Assembly: GCA_964572845.1 (NCBI GenBank)
Contig: CAZNFX010000008.1
Coordinates: 179,775 to 243,774, forward strand
Source: Bin55 sp964572845
GTDB taxonomy: Bacteria; Pseudomonadota; Gammaproteobacteria; Pseudomonadales; Azotimanducaceae
Direction of reading: 5' to 3'
DNA: 64,000 bases
Both the position numbers and the translations under genes were made by a program. This document shows, in pieces, positions 55,301 through 63,945 of the stretch (position 1 is the first letter of the stretch; each line of letters begins with the position of its first letter). The notes below the pieces were generated by a model. It saw only the letters and a program-made list of their open reading frames with translations, was not told the DNA's origin and made no database searches.

Positions 55301-56509
55301 ATCGACCATGCGCTTGGCGTGCTTTATGGTCTCGGCGAGCCCCTCGCGTTGCAGCTTGCCGAGAATGAAGGGCCGGAACAACTCCAGAGCCATCTTCTTG
55401 GGCAGGCCGCATTCATGTAGTTTCAGAGTTGGGCCAACCACGATCACAGATCGACCGGAGAAGTCGACGCGCTTGCCCAGCAAGTTCTGCCGGAATCTGC
55501 CTTGCTTCCCCTTGATCATGTCGGACAGCGACTTCAAGGGTCGCTTGTTGGATCCTGTTATTGCTCGACCACGACGTCCGTTGTCAAGGAGCGCGTCCAC
55601 TGCTTCCTGCAACATGCGCATTTCGTTGTGGATGATGAGATCTGGCGCCCGCAGCTCGTTGAGCTTGCGGAGTCTATTGTTGCGATTGATCACGCGACGA
55701 TACAAATCATTCAGATCCGATGTGGCAAACCTGCCGCCTTCCATTGGCACCAGGGGCCTCAGATCAGGCGGAAGCACCGGCAAATTGCGCAGAATCATCC
55801 AACTGGGCTTGTTACCCGACTTCAGAAACGCCTCGACGAGCTTGAGCCGCTTCGACAATTTCTTGATCTTTGACTCGGAATTGGTTTGATCAATCTCCTC
55901 GCGAAGGATCTCCGCCTCCGATTCCAAATCGATGCTCTCCAATATCTCAAGGATCGCTTCGGCACCCATCTTCGCTACGAAATCGTTGCCGTACTTCTCA
56001 TAGGCTTCCGTGTATTCCTCTCCCGTCAGGAGCTGACACGTCTCCAATTCAGTACGACCCGGATCGATGACTATGTAGGAATCGAAGTACAAGACGCGCT
56101 CTATTTCCCGCAGCGTCATGTCCAACATCAATCCGATGCGCGAAGGCAGCGACTTCAGAAACCAAATATGGGCAACCGGTGCAGCAAGCTCGATGTGTCC
56201 CATTCTCTCGCGGCGTACTTTCTTGGCGGTTACTTCCACGCCACATTTCTCGCAAACTACGCCCCGGTGCTTCATGCGCTTGTACTTGCCGCACAAGCAT
56301 TCGTTATCCTTCATCGGACCGAAAATCTTGGCGCAGAACAATCCGTCGCGTTCCGGTTTCAACGTTCGATAGTTGATGGTTTCCGGCTTCTTAACCTCCC
56401 CATGCGACCATGAACGAACCAGCTCCGGCGACGCCAGGCCAATTTGAAGCGAATCAAAGTCCTCTACGGAGGAAGTGTTCAGTCTTCGATATCTAAAGAA
56501 ATCCACCAT
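52301..56509 (-). CDS. rpoC: RNA polymerase subunit beta-prime
   Basis: 1402 residues from the ATG at 56509, which has a strong GGGGAGGAAAG site and lies 14 bases after the rpoB stop; the frame runs on 51 codons into rpoB without likeness. Catalytic NADFDGDQMAVH is intact. Zinc sites are CLCGKYKRMKHRGVVCEKCG (N-terminal) and CETRYGLCAKCYGRDLARGQ. Length and domain order match E. coli RpoC (1407). Confidence 0.98.
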   Translation of the reverse strand: MVDFFRYRRLNTSSVEDFDSLQIGLASPELVRSWSHGEVKKPETINYRTLKPERDGLFCAKIFGPMKDNECLCGKYKRMKHRGVVCEKCGVEVTAKKVRRERMGHIELAAPVAHIWFLKSLPSRIGLMLDMTLREIERVLYFDSYIVIDPGRTELETCQLLTGEEYTEAYEKYGNDFVAKMGAEAILEILESIDLESEAEILREEIDQTNSESKIKKLSKRLKLVEAFLKSGNKPSWMILRNLPVLPPDLRPLVPMEGGRFATSDLNDLYRRVINRNNRLRKLNELRAPDLIIHNEMRMLQEAVDALLDNGRRGRAITGSNKRPLKSLSDMIKGKQGRFRQNLLGKRVDFSGRSVIVVGPTLKLHECGLPKKMALELFRPFILGKLQREGLAETIKHAKRMVDEEHPQVWDILADVIREHPVLLNRAPTLHRLGIQAFEPVLVEGKAIQLHPLVCVAYNADFDGDQMAVHVPLTLEAQLEARALMMSTNNILSPASGDPIIVPNQDVVLGLYYLTRDRINAKGEGMVFADTAEVERAYFNDVVDLHARIRLRLTETDASGNQNTQVVDTTVGRAMLADLLPPGLNYSYVNKVLKRSAISELVDVCYRRVGLKETVVFADQLMYAGFKYSTLSGCSIGVDDFVIPDEKSGIIGEAFTEITELERQFRDNLLSPTEKYNKAVDIWTRSSELIGGRMMDGISKERVTNREGDEEEQDSFNSVYIYADSKARGSPAQIRQLAGMRGLMARPDGTIIETPIISNFREGLTVNEYFISTHGSRKGLADTALKTANAGYLTRRLVDVSQDLVITEYDCGTEHGLRVTAQIEGVEVVEPLSVRVLGRVLARDILNDDGEVVIKSGTMVDEEWVDVIETLGIDEIYVRSPITCETRYGLCAKCYGRDLARGQLVNVGEAVGVIAAQSIGEPGTQLTLRTFHIGGAASRATADDSVQVKNGGIVRFRNFNRVRNAEGNSVAVTRSGKVEIFDESGRERERYPLPYGATLTVEDGDTVDAGQVIATWDPHYHPIVSEVNGYATYVEMEEGRSVRTQVDEETGLSILSVIPDSERPEAGLQLRPGIAVTKTKAKSSEVLVHFSLPGGASVLLESGARVKEGEVVAKVPQESKKTDDIVGGLPRVIELFEARRPKENAVLAEASGTVALGKDTLTKVRLIIEPKHAEDSEPSDPVEMLIPKTRNITVVAGEEVTKGDVICDGAYDPHDILRLRGIAELAEYIINGIQDVYRLQGVVINDKHIEVIVRQMLRKAEIVSSGDSTFVRGEQVEHSEIVEENKRLAEDGKEPIKFNRVLLGITRGSLATDSFISAASFQETTRVLTEAAVTGKRDALRGLKENVVVGRLIPAGTGLSYHRNRKQRRAEELTVREAKIREATPEEIERSLAEMLSEQDRE

Positions 56510-56522
56510 GTCTTTCCTCCCC

Positions 56523-59500
56523 TTAGTCCGACCCAAACGACAAGTCAATTCCCAAGGACTTGACCTCTCGCGACAATACGTTGAAGGACTCCGGCATGCC
56601 AGGCTCAATCCGATAGTCGCCATCCACGATGTTCTTGAAGATCTTCGCCCGACCTTCGACATCGTCCGACTTCACGGTGAGCATTTCCTGCAACGTGTAG
56701 GCAGCACCGTATGCCTCCAGAGCCCACACCTCCATCTCTCCAAAGCGCTGGCCTCCCAACTGCGCCTTGCCGCCAAGGGGTTGTTGAGTGACAAGACTGT
56801 AGGATCCTGTAGAGCGGGCATGCATTTTCTCGTCAACCAAGTGATTGAGCTTGAGCATGTACATGTACCCCATGGTTACTGGACGGTCGAACCTTCGACC
56901 AGTTCGCCCATCGTAGAGATAGGTTTGCCCGCTCTCGGGCAAACCGGCTAGACTCAGCAGCTTCTTGATGTCTGTTTCACGTGCACCGTCGAATACAGGA
57001 GTCGAAACGGGAATCCCGTTGCTGTAGGCCTTCGCCAATTCCAGCAACTCCGAATCCTTGAGTGAATTCAAACTTACGGGCTTGCCTTCCATCTGGTCAT
57101 ACACGCTCTCCAGATAGCTGCGTACTTCCTCCACCTTGGATTGCTTTTCGATCAATTGGGACAATTGGTCGCCAATCCCTTTAGCCGCCCAGCCCAAATG
57201 TGTTTCGAGCACCTGTCCAATGTTCATCCTCGAGGGCACACCTAACGGATTGAGCACGATGTCTACGGGCTCGCCATGTTCATCGTAGGGCATGTCTTCC
57301 ACTGGCATGACTACTGAAATCACGCCCTTGTTGCCATGCCTGCCCGCCATCTTGTCCCCTGGCTGAATGCGGCGTTTCGTTGCAACATATACCTTGACAT
57401 GCTTGAGTACGCCCGGCGCCAAATCGTGTGGACGCGTGATCTTCTTTTCTTCTCGTTCGAACTCTCGGTCAAGTTCCTGCTTCCGATCGTCAAGTGTCTT
57501 GAACGTCATTTCGATCGTTCGATTGAGGTCATCGTCCTCGACGCGAATGTTGCGCCATTCGGAACGGTCCAGCTTTCTCAGGTACGCTGTCGTTAGCTTT
57601 TCCTTCGCCTTTAGTTCAGGAGCCTGCGTAACGACCTTTCCACGCAACGAATTCAACAACTGTTCATAAGTCGCATTTTCGAAAATACGATATTGATCAT
57701 TGAGATCTTGGCGAATCGAATTGAGTTCGTCTTCTTCGATCGCCTTGGTTCGCTCGTCCTTTTCCTTGCCTTCGCGAGTGAAGATTCGAACGTCGACGAC
57801 CGTTCCTTGCACGTCGGACTTGACACGTAATGAAGTGTCCTTGACATCAGAAGCCTTCTCGCCAAATATCGCACGAAGTAGCTTTTCTTCAGGACTTAGC
57901 TGCGTCTCTCCCTTGGGTGTCACCTTGCCGACGAGAATGTCGCCAGCCGCGACTTCAGCACCGATGTAGACAATCCCGGATCCGTCCAGTTTGGACAGAG
58001 CGGATTCGCTTACATTGGGAATGTCAGCCGTAATCTCCTCAGGACCCATCTTGGTTTCACGCGCGGTGCATTCAAGCTCCTTGATGTGCACGCTGGTGAA
58101 ACGGTCTTCACGAACGATCCGTTCGGATATGAGGATCGAGTCCTCGTAGTTGTAGCCGTTCCACACCATGAACGCTATGCGTATGTTTTGTCCCAGCGCG
58201 AGTTCGCCCAAGTCAATGGACGGACCGTCAGCGAGAATGTCGCCAGCTTGAATCCGATCTCCAGGCTTCACAATGGGACGCTGATTGATGCACGTGTCCT
58301 GATTGGATCGCGTGAACTTGGTCAGGTTGTAGATGTCAATGCCAGCGTCGTCTTCCGACCGTTGTGCCAAGGATGTGCGGACAACGACTCTGCGAGCGTC
58401 CACCAACTCAACGACCCCGGCGCGTTCGGCAATAATGCAGGTGCCCGAATCGCGAGCTACCTGTCTTTCAATCCCCGTGCCGACCAACGGCGCCTCCGTA
58501 CTGATGGTCGGAACCGCCTGACGTTGCATGTTGGATCCCATCAATCCTCGATTTGCTTCGTCGTGCTCAAGGAAGGGGATCAGCGCAGCGGAGATCGAGA
58601 CGATCTGCTTGGGCGAAACGTCCATGTACTGCACGTCTCGCGGGTCTGCTTTAGTGAATTCATTGTTGAATCGCACATCTACGATCTCATCGACGAACTC
58701 TCCCTTGTCGCTCAGATTGGAACTTGCTGGAGCGATGCGATACGCGCTCTCGTCGATGGCAGATAGATATTCAATCTGCTTGGATACTTTCCCGTTCAAG
58801 ACCTTGCGATAGGGCGTTTCAATAAAACCGTAGTCATTGATTCGCGCATAGGTTGCAATACTGTTGATCAGACCAATAGTTGGTCCTTCCGGAGTTTCGA
58901 TGGGGCAAATGCGCCCATAGTGCGTGGGGTGCACATCGCGAACTTCAAAGCCTGCATGCTCACGCGTAAGACCTCCCGGACCCAATGCAGAAACTCTTCG
59001 CTTGTTGGTTACTTCCGACAGTGGGTTGTCGTCGTCCATCATCTGCGACAGCTGATGCGATCCAAAGAATTCACGAACTGCCGAAACAATGGGCTTTGCA
59101 TTGATCAAGTCTTGCGGCATGAGCCCCTCGCTCTCGGCAAGCGACAGCCTGTCGCGCACAGCGCGATCGACGCGGGAAAGACCTATTCGAAACTGATTTT
59201 CCGCCATTTCGCCTACTGAACGCACACGACGGTTGCCCAAGTTGTCGACGTCGTCTACCGAGCCGCGTCCTCCACGAATATCGATCAGCATCTTGAGCAC
59301 AGCGATGATGTCGTCAGGATGCAGAATGTTCGAGTCCGCATTCTCCGATCGTTGCAGTCTCTTGTTGAATTTCATTCGGCCCACATCGGAGAGATCGTAG
59401 CGATCGGATTCAAAGAAAAGCCCTCTGAAAAAGCGCGAGCAGTTATCCTCGGTCAACGCCTCTCCTGGACGCATGACGTTGTAGATCTCGTAGAGCGAGC

Positions 59501-60626
59501 GCAATCGACTGGTCGCTTGATCCTTGCGCAACGTGTCAGACATGTAGGCGCGTTGATCTAGATCGTTTGTGTAAATGGTCGACAGGGATTCGACGCCTGA
59601 GTCCAGGACCGTGTCGACTAGCTCCTCCGTTAGCATTTCATTGCAGGCTACGATCACTTCACCAGTCTCAGGATCCACAACGTCCCGCGCGGCCGTCTTG
59701 TCGATCAGATATTGCTTGGGGACGTCGAGGTATTTCTTGCGAGACTCGCTCAACTGCCGTGCATGGCGCTGTGTAATTAAGTCGTCGGTTTTCGCAATTA
59801 TTCGACCGCCCACTTCGATGTCGAACAATGCCCGTTCGCCCACGAGTCGGCTGGGAACAATCTCCCACCGTATCTTGCTGTTATTGCGAATTTGGAAGTC
59901 GTTGGTTTCGAAGAACGTCGCCAGAATGTTCTCGTCGGTGAAGTCATAGTCTTCATCGACATACCACATTGCACGGAGAAACTGCGTAACCGGCAGTTTC
60001 TTCTTTCGGTCAATGCGTGCGTAGATGTATTCCTTCTGCTCTTTTGACTCGTAGCCGAACTCAAAGTCGAGCCACGAACCCCGATAGGGAATCACACGGG
60101 CGTTGTACAGGAATCTTCCGGACGAATGTCCTTTGCCTTTGTCATGGCTGAACAGTACGCCTGGAGAACGGTGAAGCTGAGAAACCACGACGCGTTCTGA
60201 GCCGTTGATAATGAAGCTTCCCGATGGCGTCATCAGTGGAATGTCGCCGAGGAACACTTCTTGCTCCTTTACGAGCTTGATGTCATTCGTCTCTCGACTG
60301 TAGATGATCAGTCGCACGGTCATGTGCAGAGGTGCTGCATATGTCGTGCCGCGCGTGATGCAGTCCTTTACATCGAAACTCGGTCTATCAATTCGATAGT
60401 CGACGTATTCCAAGTACGCCGTCTGCGATGCGTTCTCTATAGGGAATACGGATTGGAACGCAGCGTGCAATCCAATCTCCTGCCGTTGCTTCGGGGGCAC
60501 GTCCGCCTGCAGAAACTTTAGGTAGGAATCCCGTTGAATCGCAAGAAGATTGTGTAGTTCTATGGGGTCGGAAAGACGACTAAAGTCTTTGCGAATTCGT
60601 TTCTTTTCAGTGAATGAGTACGGCAT
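56523..60626 (-). CDS. rpoB: RNA polymerase subunit beta
   Basis: 1367 residues (E. coli 1342). Begins MPYSFTEKKRIRKDF; the rifampicin region reads FFGSHQLSQMMDDDNPLSEV followed by TNKRRVSALGPGGLTREHAGFEVRDVHPTHYGRICPIETPEGP. In E. coli numbering this places Met at 514, Asp at 517 and 518, and Asn (here Asn541, codon 59006-59004) at 526, where E. coli has His. GDKMAGRHGNKGVIS and the C-terminal LNVLSREVKSLGIDLSF are normal. It follows rplL with two hairpins in the gap. Confidence 0.98.
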   Translation of the reverse strand: MPYSFTEKKRIRKDFSRLSDPIELHNLLAIQRDSYLKFLQADVPPKQRQEIGLHAAFQSVFPIENASQTAYLEYVDYRIDRPSFDVKDCITRGTTYAAPLHMTVRLIIYSRETNDIKLVKEQEVFLGDIPLMTPSGSFIINGSERVVVSQLHRSPGVLFSHDKGKGHSSGRFLYNARVIPYRGSWLDFEFGYESKEQKEYIYARIDRKKKLPVTQFLRAMWYVDEDYDFTDENILATFFETNDFQIRNNSKIRWEIVPSRLVGERALFDIEVGGRIIAKTDDLITQRHARQLSESRKKYLDVPKQYLIDKTAARDVVDPETGEVIVACNEMLTEELVDTVLDSGVESLSTIYTNDLDQRAYMSDTLRKDQATSRLRSLYEIYNVMRPGEALTEDNCSRFFRGLFFESDRYDLSDVGRMKFNKRLQRSENADSNILHPDDIIAVLKMLIDIRGGRGSVDDVDNLGNRRVRSVGEMAENQFRIGLSRVDRAVRDRLSLAESEGLMPQDLINAKPIVSAVREFFGSHQLSQMMDDDNPLSEVTNKRRVSALGPGGLTREHAGFEVRDVHPTHYGRICPIETPEGPTIGLINSIATYARINDYGFIETPYRKVLNGKVSKQIEYLSAIDESAYRIAPASSNLSDKGEFVDEIVDVRFNNEFTKADPRDVQYMDVSPKQIVSISAALIPFLEHDEANRGLMGSNMQRQAVPTISTEAPLVGTGIERQVARDSGTCIIAERAGVVELVDARRVVVRTSLAQRSEDDAGIDIYNLTKFTRSNQDTCINQRPIVKPGDRIQAGDILADGPSIDLGELALGQNIRIAFMVWNGYNYEDSILISERIVREDRFTSVHIKELECTARETKMGPEEITADIPNVSESALSKLDGSGIVYIGAEVAAGDILVGKVTPKGETQLSPEEKLLRAIFGEKASDVKDTSLRVKSDVQGTVVDVRIFTREGKEKDERTKAIEEDELNSIRQDLNDQYRIFENATYEQLLNSLRGKVVTQAPELKAKEKLTTAYLRKLDRSEWRNIRVEDDDLNRTIEMTFKTLDDRKQELDREFEREEKKITRPHDLAPGVLKHVKVYVATKRRIQPGDKMAGRHGNKGVISVVMPVEDMPYDEHGEPVDIVLNPLGVPSRMNIGQVLETHLGWAAKGIGDQLSQLIEKQSKVEEVRSYLESVYDQMEGKPVSLNSLKDSELLELAKAYSNGIPVSTPVFDGARETDIKKLLSLAGLPESGQTYLYDGRTGRRFDRPVTMGYMYMLKLNHLVDEKMHARSTGSYSLVTQQPLGGKAQLGGQRFGEMEVWALEAYGAAYTLQEMLTVKSDDVEGRAKIFKNIVDGDYRIEPGMPESFNVLSREVKSLGIDLSFGSD

Positions 60627-60648
60627 CTAATTTTTCCATGCAGAAAGA

Positions 60649-60708
60649 GCGGATTGAGCTGATTCAATCCGCGGTGAATGAAGTGCTATTTCGTCCTTGA
60701 CAGGACGA
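60649..60708 (-). promoter_or_regulatory. Double hairpin in the rplL-rpoB gap (attenuator/processing region)
   Basis: In transcription order: TCGTCCT-GTCA-AGGACGA (60708-60691, 7-bp stem), then GCGGATTGA-ATCAGC-TCAATCCGC (60672-60649, perfect 9-bp stem) followed by TCTTTC. In E. coli the same gap holds an RNase III site and a partial terminator that lowers rpoBC expression relative to the r-proteins. The position and shape suggest the same role here. Confidence 0.7.
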
Positions 60709-60730
60709 GATGGGGAAGGCCGCTGCAACC

Positions 60731-61117
60731 CTACTTTACTTCTACCGTTCCACCAGCATCCTCGATCTTTGATTTGATCTCGTCAGCTTCTTCCTTGGTT
60801 ACTTGAGTCTTGACGTCGGAGGGCATTTCGTCAACGAGTGCTTTGGCTTCCTTCAGACCCAGTCCCGTGATTTCGCGGACAGCTTTGATCACGGTGAGTT
60901 TCTTTTCAGGTACACCTACAAGCCTGACATCGAACTCGGTTTGTTCGTCCTCTTGCGCACCGTCTGTACCGCCGTCGGCTCCAGCCGCGACAGTTACTGG
61001 AGCCGCCGCAGCAGCGGTAACTCCAAACTTCTGTTCCATCGCATCGACTAGCTCGACCACTTCCATGACCGACATGTCGGCGATGGCGTCGAGAATTTCG
61101 TCTTTTGATAGGCTCAT
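60731..61117 (-). CDS. rplL: 50S ribosomal protein L7/L12
   Basis: 128 residues from the ATG at 61117, with AGGAG about 8 bases upstream; the longer open frame before it has no likeness. The N-terminal dimerisation helix pair (SLSKDEILDAIADMSVMEVVELVDAMEQKFGV), Ala-rich hinge and C-terminal domain (EKKLTVIKAVREITGLGLKEAKALVDEMPS) are complete. It forms the stalk that recruits translation factors. Confidence 0.98.
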   Translation of the reverse strand: MSLSKDEILDAIADMSVMEVVELVDAMEQKFGVTAAAAAPVTVAAGADGGTDGAQEDEQTEFDVRLVGVPEKKLTVIKAVREITGLGLKEAKALVDEMPSDVKTQVTKEEADEIKSKIEDAGGTVEVK

Positions 61118-61166
61118 GTGAGTTTCTCCTAAACTATATCGAAGTTGCTCAAATAGGCCGACGAAG

Positions 61167-61697
61167 CTAACCGTCGGCTTCTTTTGCTTGTCGCACGGCA
61201 ACAAGTGTCCGTACGAATTTCGTTGGTACTGCTTGAATGGTCTGCGCAAACTTTGTTACAGGTCCGAGCATGACGGACATCAGTTTCGAGATCGCCTCAT
61301 CCCTCGTCGGTAGTGCAGCCACTGCATTGAGGTCCTCGCCTGTACGCAAAGTACCTGCAATCGAGATCGCCCGAACATCCAATCCCACTCCGGTACCGCG
61401 AAGGGATTTGATGAGCCGGGCGCCCGCACCGGGGTCGTTGTTCGAGTAGGCCACCAACGTCGGTCCCTTGAACGATTCTCGAAGACATTCGTGCACCGTT
61501 CCCTCGAATGCCAAGCGGGCCAAGGTGTTGCGCACGACCTGGAGGTGAACTCCTGTCTCTCGTGCCTGCTTGCGCATTTCTGTTACCTGGGAAACGGACA
61601 TTCCCCGATAGTCCGCAACAATGGCCGATATAGCGGCCTCCGCTGAAGCACGTGTGTCCTCAACGATTCGCTTCTTGTCTTCCAACGCAAGCGTCAT
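61167..61697 (-). CDS. rplJ: 50S ribosomal protein L10
   Basis: 176 residues. MTLALEDKKRIVEDTRASAEAAISAIVADYRGMSVSQVTEMRKQARE and VRNTLARLAFEGT are L10. Only 31 bases separate it from rplA, so there is no room for the long E. coli-type rplJ leader here; it is probably co-transcribed from further upstream. Confidence 0.97.
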   Translation of the reverse strand: MTLALEDKKRIVEDTRASAEAAISAIVADYRGMSVSQVTEMRKQARETGVHLQVVRNTLARLAFEGTVHECLRESFKGPTLVAYSNNDPGAGARLIKSLRGTGVGLDVRAISIAGTLRTGEDLNAVAALPTRDEAISKLMSVMLGPVTKFAQTIQAVPTKFVRTLVAVRQAKEADG

Positions 61698-61728
61698 TGG
61701 CTATCTCGCAACTGCTGTATTGAAGTCT

Positions 61729-62427
61729 TCAGACTTCTAACGATGATTGTTCTATTTGTACGCCTGGACCCATGGTCGACGAAAGGGTCACCTTCTTAAG
61801 GTAGGTACCCTTGGTGGATGCCGGCCTGGCCTTTCGAAGGTCGTCTAGAAGCGCAACAATGTTGTCTTTGATTTGATTCGCGTCTTGCCCGACTTGACCC
61901 ACGCATCCGTGAATCACGCCGCCGCGGTCCGCGCGAAATTGAACCTGCCCCGACTTTGCGTTCTTGACCGCGCTAGCCATGTCGTTGGTAACTGTCCCCG
62001 ACTTTGGGTTGGGCATGAGGCCTCGCGGACCCAGGATCCTTCCCAATGGTCCAAGAACACGCATACTGTCAGGCGTGGCCAAGACGACATCGAAATCGTA
62101 GTCTCCGGCTTTGACCTGTTCAGCCAAATCATCCAAACCGACAACGTCAGCTCCCGCCTCCTTCGCTGCGTCCGCTTGATCGCCTGACGCAAAAACTGCA
62201 ACCTTGACTTCCTTTCCCACACCATGTGGCAACGTCGTCGATCCCCTAACCATCTGGTCCTGCTTGCGTGTGTCCAAGCCGAGGTTCACAGCAATATCCA
62301 AGGACTCCTTGAATTTCGTCTTCTGAGCTAGTTCTGTCAATATCTTTACGGCATCAACCACGTCGTAGTGCCGTGCTGGATCGATCTTCTCGTTTACGAT
62401 TTTCTGTCGCCTAGTGAGTTTCGCCAT
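61729..62427 (-). CDS. rplA: 50S ribosomal protein L1
   Basis: 232 residues from the ATG at 62427, one base after the rplK stop. Begins MAKLTRRQKIVNEKIDP and contains VATPDSMRVLGPLGRILGPRGLMPNPKSGTVT-type core and the C-terminal TMGPGVQIEQSSL. The upstream extension of the frame lies inside rplK and is rejected. L1 forms the mobile stalk and in E. coli represses its own operon. Confidence 0.97.
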   Translation of the reverse strand: MAKLTRRQKIVNEKIDPARHYDVVDAVKILTELAQKTKFKESLDIAVNLGLDTRKQDQMVRGSTTLPHGVGKEVKVAVFASGDQADAAKEAGADVVGLDDLAEQVKAGDYDFDVVLATPDSMRVLGPLGRILGPRGLMPNPKSGTVTNDMASAVKNAKSGQVQFRADRGGVIHGCVGQVGQDANQIKDNIVALLDDLRKARPASTKGTYLKKVTLSSTMGPGVQIEQSSLEV

Positions 62428-62428
62428 G

Positions 62429-62860
62429 TTAGAGGCCCTCCACTTCGACGCCGGCGCTTCTCGCACTTCCTGCAAGCGTTCTAACGGCTGCATCCATATC
62501 TGCAGCGGTAAGATCCGGGTCCTTTATCTTGGCAATTTCTTCAAGTTGCAAGCGCGTCACTGTTCCAACTTTTTCGGTGTTCGGTGTTCCACTACCCTTC
62601 TCGATCTTGGCGGCCTTGCGAATGAGCACAGAGGCAGGAGGGCTTTTTGTAATGTAGGTGAAACTGCGGTCTGCATACACCGTGATGACGCAGGGAATCG
62701 GCAGCCCTGGCTCCACGTTTTGTGTTTGGGCATTGAACGACTTTGTAAACTCAACGATGTTTATTCCATGCTGACCAAGCGCTGGTCCTACCGGAGGCGC
62801 GGGTGTTGCCTGTCCTGCAGGAACCTGCAGCTTGATGTATGTCAGTACTTTCTTAGCCAT
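62429..62860 (-). CDS. rplK: 50S ribosomal protein L11
   Basis: 143 residues. MAKKVLTYIKLQVPAGQATPAPPVGPALGQHGINIVEFTKSFNAQT is the L11 start; the C-terminal RNA-binding domain ends VRTLAGSARSAGVEVEGL. It follows nusG by 73 bases. Confidence 0.98.
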   Translation of the reverse strand: MAKKVLTYIKLQVPAGQATPAPPVGPALGQHGINIVEFTKSFNAQTQNVEPGLPIPCVITVYADRSFTYITKSPPASVLIRKAAKIEKGSGTPNTEKVGTVTRLQLEEIAKIKDPDLTAADMDAAVRTLAGSARSAGVEVEGL

Positions 62861-62933
62861 GGATTACCAACGCGTCAGTAACCTACGTCAATCCGAGGAC
62901 TGGCGCAGGGCACAGTGCGGATGCTATGTTTCG

Positions 62934-63503
62934 TTATCCTTTCTCGACTTGGGAGAAGTCAAGTTCAACTGGTGTGGAACGTCCAAAAATCGTGACCGAC
63001 ACAACAAGGCGACTCTTCTCGTAGTTGACTTCCTCGACGATGCCGTTGAAGTCTACAAACGGCCCATCAATTACGCGTACAAGTTCCCCCGCCCCAAACA
63101 GCGTCTTCGGGGTATCCTTGTCGTTGCCCTCCTTGACTCGGTCAAGTATTAGTTGAGCTTCTTCATCCGATATGGGAACCGGACTGCTTATTGTACCACC
63201 AACGAACCCTTTCACGCGCGGCGTCGATTTCACAATTTGCCAAGTATGCTCATTCATAGCCATGTGAACCAAGATGTAGCCTGGGAAAAACTTGCGTTCG
63301 CTTCGTCTTTTTTGACCACCGCGCATCTCGACGACCTCCTCCGACGGAACCAGAACTTCGCCGAAGTGATCTGTGTAGTCGGACATTTGAATACGTTCCT
63401 CGATCGCCTTGGCAATCTTCTTTTCGTACCCGGAATACGCGTTGACTACATACCAGTTTCTCTCAGGCGTGGACGTGGATGTTTCTTGTGCGGTTTCTAC
63501 CAT
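62934..63503 (-). CDS. nusG: Transcription termination/antitermination protein NusG
   Basis: 189 residues. The NGN domain (NWYVVNAYSGYEKKIAKAIEERI, then ERKFFPGYILVHMAMN) and the C-terminal KOW domain (GELVRVIDGPFVDFNGIVEEVNYEKSRLVVSVTIFGRSTPVELDFSQVEK) are complete. It binds the polymerase clamp and links it to Rho or S10. Starts 4 bases after the secE stop. Confidence 0.98.
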   Translation of the reverse strand: MVETAQETSTSTPERNWYVVNAYSGYEKKIAKAIEERIQMSDYTDHFGEVLVPSEEVVEMRGGQKRRSERKFFPGYILVHMAMNEHTWQIVKSTPRVKGFVGGTISSPVPISDEEAQLILDRVKEGNDKDTPKTLFGAGELVRVIDGPFVDFNGIVEEVNYEKSRLVVSVTIFGRSTPVELDFSQVEKG

Positions 63504-63507
63504 TCGA

Positions 63508-63897
63508 TCACCTCAAAAGCATTTGCACGATCCAAGACAGGAAAGAGTCCAATCCCCACAAGATAAGCGCAAAGACCAGAATCAAGATCACGACAATGAC
63601 TGTTGTCTGCAAGGTTTCTTGTCGAGTAGGCCAAATGACTCGACGGACTTCAGATCGCGCATCGCGCATCAATACCCAAAGATTGCGGCCCCGCTCCGTC
63701 TGAAAGAGAATAAATCCCGCCACGACGCCCATGCCCACCAGCGCAAGAGCACGGATATAGACTGGAACTGCGTCAAACCACCAGTTGCCCGCGATTCCTG
63801 CGATCACTATGGCCACCGCCGTGAACCATTTGACGCGATCAAACAACGATGTCTCGTTGCCCGGTTGTTTACCTGCTTGTGTTGCCACCTGCGACAA
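63508..63897 (-). CDS. secE: Protein translocase subunit SecE
   Basis: 129 residues with three predicted transmembrane helices (about residues 24-43, 49-66 and 93-115), the E. coli-type layout; most bacteria have only the last helix. The conserved amphipathic segment ARSEVRRVIWPTRQETLQTTVIVV precedes the final helix. It lies between tRNA-Trp and nusG, as usual in gammaproteobacteria. Confidence 0.96.
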   Translation of the reverse strand: MSQVATQAGKQPGNETSLFDRVKWFTAVAIVIAGIAGNWWFDAVPVYIRALALVGMGVVAGFILFQTERGRNLWVLMRDARSEVRRVIWPTRQETLQTTVIVVILILVFALILWGLDSFLSWIVQMLLR

Positions 63898-63945
63898 AGT
63901 CCTCAGAGAATGTATTTACGAAACTGGGTTGCTGTGATCGTTCGT

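Noticed and set aside
62861..62933. Promoter between nusG and rplK (TTGACG seen)
   Set aside because: The only possible -10 partner would sit at the rplK start codon, so it cannot serve this gene.
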